Below, piece after piece: positions 57,660-64,000 of a stretch of DNA of 64,000 bases. Source of the DNA: Gemmatimonadaceae bacterium. GTDB lineage: Bacteria; Gemmatimonadota; Gemmatimonadetes; Gemmatimonadales; Gemmatimonadaceae. A program made the translations under genes and the position numbers. The notes beneath the pieces were generated by a model that saw nothing but the letters and a program-made list of their open reading frames with translations, was not told where the DNA came from and did not search any database. Numbering within the stretch: position 1 is the first letter of the stretch; every line of letters begins with the position of its first letter. The DNA is taken from NCBI GenBank assembly GCA_019637445.1, contig JAHBVS010000002.1:1-64000 (forward strand), written 5' to 3'.

Positions 57660-58465
57660 GCCGCCTCCGCGCGCGGGGCCAGGCCCAGCGGCTTGAGGAT
57701 CGGCGTCGGCGCATCGTGCAGCGAGAGCGGCACGTCCTGACCGTCGGTGACCCAGCGCATCGGCAAGCCGAGCAGCGAGGTCAGCGTGCCAAGCGCACGG
57801 TCGGCGGGCACTTCGTCGAGCTTGGTGAGCAACGCGTGCGTCGGCCGCAGCACCTGGTGCGCCTCGCGCACGCGCTCGGCGATGTCGAGGCGCAGCGTGG
57901 CCGGCACGACGAGGTGCGTTTCGTCAGGGCGGAGGATGCCGAGCAGGTCGCGCGTACGGGCCTGCAGTGCGGCGGCGGCGGGCCCACGGCCCGCCGTGTC
58001 GACGAGCACGACCTCGCACTGGGCGAAGCGGCGCAATGCCAACTTCACTTCGTTGGCATCGTAGGCCTGCGCGCAGCTGAGGCCGGCGGCGTCCGCGTAG
58101 GCCTCGAGCTGTTCGACACCACCCGCGCGATGCGTGTCCAGCGTCAGCAGGCCGATGCGGCGACCACCGAAGGCGTCGGGATGCGTCGCGAGCTTGGCCA
58201 GCGTGGTCGTCTTGCCGGCACCCGTGGGGCCGACCAGCGCGATCACGCGCGGGCGCGCACCGTTCGGGCCGGACACACGCGTCGGACGCAACAGGCGACG
58301 CAGGCGCTCGAGATCCTGCGAGAGCGCGGCGACGACCTCGATGCCGGGGCGTCCATCCACCGAGCACGCACGCGTCTCGAGAATCAGCGCGTCGTCGCCC
58401 AGCGCCTTGCGCGCAAGCGCGTGCACGGTGGCGACATCGCGTCCCTTGAACGTCTCAAGCCGCAT
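57656..58465 (-). CDS. flhF: Flagellar SRP-like GTPase FlhF
   Basis: A 269-residue GTPase that guides the site of flagellar assembly. The NG domain has GPTGAGKTTTLAKLA (from about 79), DTHRAGGVEQLEAYA, DTAGRG and TKLDEV. The N-terminal basic domain, often over 100 residues, is reduced to about 70, so the protein is well under the usual 350-450. It overlaps flhA by 11 bases. Confidence 0.93.
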   Translation of the reverse strand: MRLETFKGRDVATVHALARKALGDDALILETRACSVDGRPGIEVVAALSQDLERLRRLLRPTRVSGPNGARPRVIALVGPTGAGKTTTLAKLATHPDAFGGRRIGLLTLDTHRAGGVEQLEAYADAAGLSCAQAYDANEVKLALRRFAQCEVVLVDTAGRGPAAAALQARTRDLLGILRPDETHLVVPATLRLDIAERVREAHQVLRPTHALLTKLDEVPADRALGTLTSLLGLPMRWVTDGQDVPLSLHDAPTPILKPLGLAPRAEAA

Positions 58466-60536
58466 TCTTCATCTCCCAGGTGGCGATCGTGTTGATGTGG
58501 ACCGTCGGCGGCAGCTCGGCCAACGAGAGCACGGGCAGCTTCTGCAGCACCGGCTCGAGCAGTCGGCGCACGCCGATGCGGAGACCCGCCGGCACCAGCA
58601 GCGGCAGCGGGCGTCCATCCGGGCTCTCGCCCGAGAGGCGCTGCAGGTCGCGCAGCGCGTTCACCAGTTGCTCGGGGGCCAGCATGCCGGCGCCACCACC
58701 GCGGTTGGTGAACAGCGCGGTCAGCGTGGCTTCGAGGCGGGGCCCCATGCCGATGGCCCGCACCACACCCGACTCGTCGGCGTGCAGGCGCGCCAGCACC
58801 GGGCCCAGCGCGCGACGCGCGTGCTCGGCCAACTGGTCCGGGTCCTTTGTGATATCGATGGCGTCGCCGACGGCCTCGAGAATCGTGACGAGGTCGCGGA
58901 TCGGCACACGCTCCTTGAGCAGGCGCTGCAACACGCGGTGCAACACACCCAACGTGAGCCTGGCCGGGATCAGCTCCTCGACCAGTGCCGGGTTCGTGCG
59001 CTTCACGGTATCGAGCATCTCCTGCACGTCCTGGCGACCGAGCAGGTCGTGAGCGTGGCTCTTGAGCGTCTCCATCATGTGCGTGGCGATCATCGTCGTG
59101 GCGTCGACCACGGCGTAGCCCAGCGCCTCGGCTTCCTCGCGCGCGCGTGGCGCGATCCAGCGCGCCGGCAGCCCGAAGCTCGGATCCACGGTCTCGATGC
59201 CTTCGACTGGCGCGACCACTGAGCCCGTATCGAGCGCGAGCAGGTGACGCGGCAGCACTTCGCCCTGCGCGACTTCGGTGCCGCGCAGCTTGATGGCGTA
59301 GGCGTGCGTGCCCAGGCGGATGTCGTCGCGGATGCGGATCGCCGGGATCAGCACGCCACTCTCCAGCGCCGCCTGCTTGCGCAGCAGGCCGACGCGCTTG
59401 AGCAGCTCGCCGCCCGAGACCTCGTCGGCCAACGGGATGAGGCCGAAGCCGAGCTCCAGCTCGATCGGATCCAGCGAGAGCAGGTCCTGCACCGGGCTCG
59501 GCGGTGCAACTTCGGCGGCGGCTGGTTCCGGCGTGCTGATCACCGCGCGTGCCTCTTCCTCGGCGATGCGCAGTTCACCCATCCGACCCAGCGCGCCAAA
59601 CACGCCGCCGAGTGCAACGAACGGAATCGTGGGAAGGCCGGGCAGCAGGCCGAACACGGCCAGCGCCGCACCCGCCACGTACAGCGCACGCGGCTGGCCA
59701 CCGAGCTGGCGGCCGACCACCGTGCCCATGCGCGAGCCGGTGGCGGAGTGCGTGACGATAAGGCCGGCAGCCGTGGAGATGATCAGCGCCGGGATCTGCG
59801 TCACAAGGCCGTCGCCGACCGTGAGCACCGTGTACGTGCCGGCCGCTTTCGACAGCGGCAGCCCGCGTTGCGCCACACCGATGATGATGCCACCGACGAT
59901 GTTGATGCCCGTGATAAGCAGGCCGGCGATGGCGTCGCCCTTCACGAACTTCGAGGCGCCGTCCATCGCGCCGTAGAAGTCCGCCTGGCGCGCGATGGTC
60001 TCGCGGCGCGTGCGGGCGGTGGCCTCGTCGATCAGCCCGGCGCCCAAGTCGGCGTCGATGGCCATCTGCTTGCCGGGCATCGCATCGAGGGTGAAGCGCG
60101 CGGCGACTTCGGCCACGCGGCTCGCGCCCTTCGTGATGACGATGAAGTTGATGCCGACGAGGATCAGGAAGATGACGATGCCGACGACGAAGTTGCCGCC
60201 GATGACAAACTCGCCGAACACCTTCACGACCTCGCCCGCGTGGCCCTCACCCAGGATGAGTCGCGTGGTGCTCACGTTGAGCGCCAGGCGGAACAGCGTC
60301 AGGATCAGCAGCAGGGCGGGGAAGGAGCTGAACTCCAGCGGGTCGCGCACGTAGAGCGCCGTCAGCAGCACGACCAGCGCGGCGCCGAACGACAGCGTGA
60401 GGAACAGGTCCAGCAGCAGCGACGGCAGCGGGATGATCAGCAGCGCGAGGATGAAGATCACGCCGATGGCGGTGCCCGCCTCCATCAGGCGAGTGCCCAT
60501 CGTGCCGCGGTCGGAGGTCATGGCAGTGGCGGCCAT
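58455..60536 (-). CDS. flhA: Flagellar export gate protein FlhA
   Basis: A 693-residue type III export gate subunit. The N-terminal half has eight hydrophobic segments beginning at about residue 23 and the conserved FHIPEP-like region (LFRLALNVSTTRLILGEGHA; MPGKQMAIDADLGAGLIDEA). The C-terminal cytoplasmic domain starts near 330 and includes GYAVVDATTMIATHMMETLK and LTLGVLHRVLQRLLKERVPI. Length matches the family. It shares one base with flhB. Confidence 0.97.
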   Translation of the reverse strand: MAATAMTSDRGTMGTRLMEAGTAIGVIFILALLIIPLPSLLLDLFLTLSFGAALVVLLTALYVRDPLEFSSFPALLLILTLFRLALNVSTTRLILGEGHAGEVVKVFGEFVIGGNFVVGIVIFLILVGINFIVITKGASRVAEVAARFTLDAMPGKQMAIDADLGAGLIDEATARTRRETIARQADFYGAMDGASKFVKGDAIAGLLITGINIVGGIIIGVAQRGLPLSKAAGTYTVLTVGDGLVTQIPALIISTAAGLIVTHSATGSRMGTVVGRQLGGQPRALYVAGAALAVFGLLPGLPTIPFVALGGVFGALGRMGELRIAEEEARAVISTPEPAAAEVAPPSPVQDLLSLDPIELELGFGLIPLADEVSGGELLKRVGLLRKQAALESGVLIPAIRIRDDIRLGTHAYAIKLRGTEVAQGEVLPRHLLALDTGSVVAPVEGIETVDPSFGLPARWIAPRAREEAEALGYAVVDATTMIATHMMETLKSHAHDLLGRQDVQEMLDTVKRTNPALVEELIPARLTLGVLHRVLQRLLKERVPIRDLVTILEAVGDAIDITKDPDQLAEHARRALGPVLARLHADESGVVRAIGMGPRLEATLTALFTNRGGGAGMLAPEQLVNALRDLQRLSGESPDGRPLPLLVPAGLRIGVRRLLEPVLQKLPVLSLAELPPTVHINTIATWEMKNAA

Positions 60537-61630
60537 CAGTTGGCGCCCCGCACCCAGGAGGGCTGCTCACCGCGCAGCGCCCGCTGGCGGAAGACGAAGG
60601 CGAGGATTTCGGCGACGGCCACGTAGAGCTCCGCAGGGATCATCATGCCGACCTTGGCGCTGGCGATCAGCGCGATGGCCAGCGGCTTGTTCTCGATCAT
60701 CGGGATGCCGTGCTGCTTGGCGATCTCCTTGATGCGCTCGGCGACCTTGCGCTCGCCCATCGCCAGCACGATCGGCGCGGGGGCGGTCATCGGGTCGTAC
60801 TGCAGGGCCACGGCGCGGTGCGTCGGGTTGACGATGATGACGTCGGCCTTCGGCACGGCGGCCATCATCTGCTTGCGCAGGCGGGCGCGGGCCATCGCGC
60901 GGACGCGCGACTTGAGCATCGGGTCGCCGTCGGTCTGCTTCATCTCCTGCTTCACTTCTTCCTTCGTCATCTTGAGCTGCTGCTGGTGCTGCCAGAGCTG
61001 CCAGCCGAAGTCGCCGGCGGCGAGCAGCGCAAAGGCGCCACCCGCGACGAAGAACAGGCGCACGCCGGTCTGGCGCAGCACGGCCAGCAGGCTCTGCGCA
61101 TCACGTGCGCCAAGGTCGAGCAGGTCCGGCCAGGCGCGGCGCAGCACCACATAGGTGCAGAGCGCAATCAGCGCCACCTTGGCCAGCGCCTTGAGCAGCT
61201 CGACCAGAGCCTTGGAGCTGACGAGGTTCTTGCCGTTCGCGAGCGGTGAGACGCGGTTCCACTTGGGCGCCAGCGGCTTCGGCGTCAGCGTGCCACGGGC
61301 CTGCACGGCGCCGGTGGCCAACGCGAGCAGTGCCGTGGCCGCGCAGAGCACGGCCACGATCATCAGCATGGACCAGCCGCTGTGCTCGATCAGCCGCAGC
61401 ACGTTGGCCGCGTCGCGGGCCTCGCCGAGGCGAGAGAGCGACTCGCCGACCAACTGCAGCAGCTGGCCGCCGGCGCTGGGCGCCAGCATCGTGATCGTGA
61501 GCGCGGCGCCAAGCAGCAGCGTCGCCGTGGAGAGCTCCTGCGAGCGCGCCACGCGGCCGTCCTCACGCGCCTGCTGGAGGCGGCGTTGGGTCGGGTCCTC
61601 AGTCTTTTCCTGTTCGCTCTGCTCGGCCAT
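60536..61630 (-). CDS. flhB: Flagellar export protein FlhB
   Basis: A 364-residue export switch protein. Four membrane segments are followed by the cytoplasmic domain with the self-cleavage motif NPTH at about residue 268 (ADVIIVNPTHRAVALQYD), which governs the change from hook to filament export. KMTKEEVKQEMKQTDGDP is also typical. It starts six bases after fliR ends. Confidence 0.97.
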   Translation of the reverse strand: MAEQSEQEKTEDPTQRRLQQAREDGRVARSQELSTATLLLGAALTITMLAPSAGGQLLQLVGESLSRLGEARDAANVLRLIEHSGWSMLMIVAVLCAATALLALATGAVQARGTLTPKPLAPKWNRVSPLANGKNLVSSKALVELLKALAKVALIALCTYVVLRRAWPDLLDLGARDAQSLLAVLRQTGVRLFFVAGGAFALLAAGDFGWQLWQHQQQLKMTKEEVKQEMKQTDGDPMLKSRVRAMARARLRKQMMAAVPKADVIIVNPTHRAVALQYDPMTAPAPIVLAMGERKVAERIKEIAKQHGIPMIENKPLAIALIASAKVGMMIPAELYVAVAEILAFVFRQRALRGEQPSWVRGAN

Positions 61631-61635
61631 GGGGC

Positions 61636-62418
61636 TTACGGCGTGGCGACGAACCCGTCGCCCGTGCGGGCAAGCAGGTCCTGGTAGACGGAGGGCCAGC
61701 CCTGCAGCGTGCGGCCAATGGCCGGCAGGGCAGCGGAGAGTACGAACAGCCCGATGGCGATCTGCACCGGGAAGGAGACGCTGATCAGGTTGATCTGCGG
61801 CGCCGCGCGCGAGAGGATCGCGAGCGCGATCGTGGCGAGCAGCACAACGGCGATGACCGGTGCGGCGAAGCGGATGCCAATCGCGAACAGCGCCGAGCCG
61901 ACCGCGACCATCGAGCGCAGGCCACCGGCGGCGTCCACCGCCGAGCCCGGCACCAGCGTCGAGAAGCTGTCGGCCATCGCCTGCAGCATCACGTGGTGCA
62001 GGTCCAGCGTGAGCAGCAGCGCGATGGTGAACATCCGCAGCAGCACGCCGAGCACCGGCAGCTGCGCGCTGGTATCGACGGGATCAAGAATGGCGGAACC
62101 GGACAGGCCGATCTGCACGGCCATCACGTCACCGGCCATCTCGGCGGCGCCGACGATGACGGCGGCACCCAATCCAATAGCGAAGCCGACCAGTGCTTCC
62201 GTGGCGACCGCCGACAGCGTCAGCTGCGGATCGGTCACCAACGGAAGCACGGCCGGCTGCAAGAGCACAGTGAGCAGCACCACAATGGCGACGCGCACGA
62301 GGCGCGGGACCACGGTCGTGGCGAAGCTCGGGGCAATGAGCATCATCCCGCTCACGCGCGTGCCGACAAGCACGAGCGTCGCGGCGGAGCCGGGAGCGAG
62401 GGGATCGAAGCTGGCCAT
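61636..62418 (-). CDS. fliR: Flagellar export protein FliR
   Basis: A 260-residue membrane protein with about six segments. Typical parts are RVSGMMLIAPSFATTVVPRL, EALVGFAIGLGAAVIVGAAE and QINLISVSFPVQIAIGL. FliR joins FliP and FliQ to form the core of the export channel. The ATG at 62418 overlaps the fliQ stop (TGATG). Confidence 0.96.
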   Translation of the reverse strand: MASFDPLAPGSAATLVLVGTRVSGMMLIAPSFATTVVPRLVRVAIVVLLTVLLQPAVLPLVTDPQLTLSAVATEALVGFAIGLGAAVIVGAAEMAGDVMAVQIGLSGSAILDPVDTSAQLPVLGVLLRMFTIALLLTLDLHHVMLQAMADSFSTLVPGSAVDAAGGLRSMVAVGSALFAIGIRFAAPVIAVVLLATIALAILSRAAPQINLISVSFPVQIAIGLFVLSAALPAIGRTLQGWPSVYQDLLARTGDGFVATP

Positions 62419-62687
62419 CAGCCCGTGATCCCCGGAATGGCGCGGAAGATCTCGGCCGTGTAGCGCACGGCGGTCTGGATCAACCAGGGCAGGGCGAGCA
62501 GGAAGACAATCGCGACTGCCGCGAACTTGGGCACGAAGGCCAGCGTCTGTTCCTGGATCTGCGTCACCGCCTGCAGGAGGCTGACCACGAGGCCAAGCGC
62601 CAACGCGGTGAGCAGCATCGGCGCGCCGAGCAGCATGGCCATCAGCATCGCGCGGCGCGCGAGATCGACGATCATCGCGTCCGACAT
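62418..62687 (-). CDS. fliQ: Flagellar export protein FliQ
   Basis: An 89-residue protein with two membrane helices (about 15-40 and 52-75). MSDAMIVDLARRAMLMAMLL and QAVTQIQEQTLAFVPK match the family. The start overlaps the fliO-P stop by one base. Confidence 0.96.
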   Translation of the reverse strand: MSDAMIVDLARRAMLMAMLLGAPMLLTALALGLVVSLLQAVTQIQEQTLAFVPKFAAVAIVFLLALPWLIQTAVRYTAEIFRAIPGITG

Positions 62688-63883
62688 CAGGCGAAGCTCC
62701 GGATGAGGCCCTGGATGACCAGCGTCCAACCATCCACGAGCACGAAGAGCAGCAGCTTGAACGGCAGCGAGATCATCGCCGGCGGCACCATCATCATGCC
62801 CACCGACATCAGCACGGAGGCGACGACGATGTCGATGACGATGAACGGCAGGAACAGCGCGAAGCCGATCTGGAACGCGGTGCGCAGCTCGGAGGTGACG
62901 AAGGCCGAGGTCAGCACGAGGATGGGGATCTCCTCGGGGCTGTTGACGGCCGGCGTGTTGGAGAGCTCGAGGAAGTTCTCGACGTCCTCCTCGCGTACCT
63001 GCGAGAGCATGAACGTGCGGAAGGGATGCGAGGCCGTCTTCAGCATCTCGGCCTGCTCCATCGCGCCGTCCATCCAGGGCGTGAAGGCCGTGCGGTTGGC
63101 TTCTTCGATCGTCGGCGCCATCACGAACAGCGTCAGCAGCAGCGAGAGGCCGGCGACCAACTGGGCGGGCGGGGCGCTCTGCGCGCCGATGGCCTGCCGC
63201 AGGAAGTGCATCACGATGAGGATGCGGGTGAAGCCCGTCATCATCAGGACCAGCATGGGCAGCATCGTGAGCAGGCCCATCATCACGACGATGCCCACGG
63301 TGCCCGAGAGGCGGAGGCCGCCGTTGTTCTGCTGCCCGACCTGCAGCGACATCTGCGGGGCGAGGCGCGGGATCAGGCTGTCGAGGCGGGCGGCCGAGGC
63401 ACCGCCCTGCGCGGCCACGGCCTGCGCGGGGGTGGCGGCACGCGGCGCAGCCTGCGCATTCAGGGAACGCGGAGCAGCCAGCGAGAGCGCGACCAGCAGC
63501 GCGAGCCCCGTGTTGCGCAGCGTCTGCGAGACGGCGCGGCTCAGGGTCTCCTGCCAGCTCGCGCGCAGCTGTACATCATTGGAAGCGAGGGCTGCCGCGC
63601 GTGCCGGCGGCAGGACCGCGGCGGCCGTGGGTGCGTCGGCGTCGAACTCCGTCAGGAGTCGCACGCCGCCGTCACCCACGGACACCGCGAGTACCCGCTG
63701 GTCGATCTGCACCAGCGCAATCGCCTGCTTCGGCCCCAGCGGCAAACGCCGGAGCACCTGCATGGGGATCCCGGACGCGCCCGCGCCGGCCACGGGCGCA
63801 TAGCGCCTGAGCAGCTTCGCCGCGAGGAAGATCAACCCCAGCACGAAGGCCAGGGCGGAGAGCATGCCGAGGATCCCCGTCAT
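62687..63883 (-). CDS. fliP: FliO-FliP fusion protein
   Basis: A 398-residue protein whose parts are normally separate. Residues 1-80 look like FliO: a membrane helix (about 4-23), then LRRLPLGPKQAIALVQIDQR and LAVSVGDGGVRLLTEF. From about 125 a second hydrophobic segment like the FliP signal peptide follows (TGLALLVALSLAAPRSLNAQ). Residues 195-398 are full FliP (TRILIVMHFLRQAIGAQSAP; TAFTPWMDGAMEQAEML; IVIDIVVASVLMSVGMMMVP). The frame is continuous, without stop or internal ribosome site visible. FliP is a pore protein and FliO its assembly factor. Cleavage at the inner signal could still separate the two. Confidence 0.9.
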   Translation of the reverse strand: MTGILGMLSALAFVLGLIFLAAKLLRRYAPVAGAGASGIPMQVLRRLPLGPKQAIALVQIDQRVLAVSVGDGGVRLLTEFDADAPTAAAVLPPARAAALASNDVQLRASWQETLSRAVSQTLRNTGLALLVALSLAAPRSLNAQAAPRAATPAQAVAAQGGASAARLDSLIPRLAPQMSLQVGQQNNGGLRLSGTVGIVVMMGLLTMLPMLVLMMTGFTRILIVMHFLRQAIGAQSAPPAQLVAGLSLLLTLFVMAPTIEEANRTAFTPWMDGAMEQAEMLKTASHPFRTFMLSQVREEDVENFLELSNTPAVNSPEEIPILVLTSAFVTSELRTAFQIGFALFLPFIVIDIVVASVLMSVGMMMVPPAMISLPFKLLLFVLVDGWTLVIQGLIRSFA

Positions 63884-63885
63884 GG

Positions 63886-64000
63886 TTACGCGGCCGACTC
63901 CTGCGGCTGCATCGGGGCCAGGATCCGCGTGATGCGGATGCCGAAGTGCTCGTTCACCACCAACACCTCGCCCTCGGCGAAGTGCTTGTCGGCGACGTAG
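63886..64000 (-). CDS. fliN: Flagellar switch protein FliN (C-terminal end)
   Basis: The last 37 codons of a gene entering from the right edge. YVADKHFAEGEVLVVNEHFG then IRITRIL is the end of the FliN/FliY SpoA domain. Its TAA is two bases before the fliO-P start. It shows that the flagellar operon continues beyond the window. Confidence 0.85.
   Translation of the reverse strand, partial: YVADKHFAEGEVLVVNEHFGIRITRILAPMQPQESAA

Overview
The window is one high-GC bacterial chromosome segment, densely coded, with no phage or plasmid genes. Gene content, the many GTG starts and the di-diderm envelope functions (flagellar P- and L-rings, FlgA, TonB-type domain, PspA) point to a flagellated Gram-negative outside the well-known Proteobacteria. 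My best guess is the phylum Gemmatimonadota, but this is inferred from gene content and protein flavour, not from a search.

Layout. 1-12 kb: a secreted M20 peptidase, two exported amidohydrolase genes (one a tandem two-domain protein), an L-serine dehydratase pair, a YbjN-PspA envelope-stress pair behind an ECF-like promoter, an orphan ABC-type ATPase and cysS. 12.2-25.4 kb: the ancient transcription-translation cluster tRNA-Thr/Tyr/Gly/Thr, rpmG, secE, nusG, rplKAJL, rpoBC, in the order known from E. coli but with no tuf gene after the tRNAs. 25.8-35 kb: metabolic and sensory genes (UMF1-type MFS transporter, DsrE-like, monooxygenase-like, PhoD phosphatase, SMP-30/strictosidine-synthase-like, TonB-C protein, two divergent hybrid histidine kinases). 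35-46 kb: a complete chemotaxis set, mcp-cheA-cheW-mcp-cheY-cheB-cheR plus a CheZ-like phosphatase and an EAL/HDOD protein. 47-64 kb: motAB, a ChpT-like pseudo-kinase, then on the minus strand a long flagellar cluster running from fliN (cut by the window edge) through a FliO-FliP fusion, fliQ, fliR, flhB, flhA, flhF, flhG, fliA and a SwrB-like small protein, then flgF-flgG-flgA-flgH-flgI-flgJ-flgN-flgK-csrA behind a consensus sigma-54 promoter.

Regulation visible in the sequence suggests a hierarchy. A perfect -24/-12 promoter stands before flgF, fliA encodes sigma-28, and a repeated CTCAAG-N15-CCGA motif (the shape of a sigma-28 promoter) sits near mcp and cheZ. Housekeeping -35/-10 pairs with 17-base spacers are visible before the tRNA cluster and rpmG.

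Intergenic spaces carry at least three families of short palindromic elements. The best defined is a roughly 190-bp MITE-like element with 29-bp terminal inverted repeats, present in two full copies 24 kb apart plus isolated arms. The second family has a 22-base palindrome around GAGGCCG..CGGCCTC flanked by purine-rich and pyrimidine-rich arms; four copies lie in 7.8-12.6 kb, two of them bracketing one small gene in inverted orientation.
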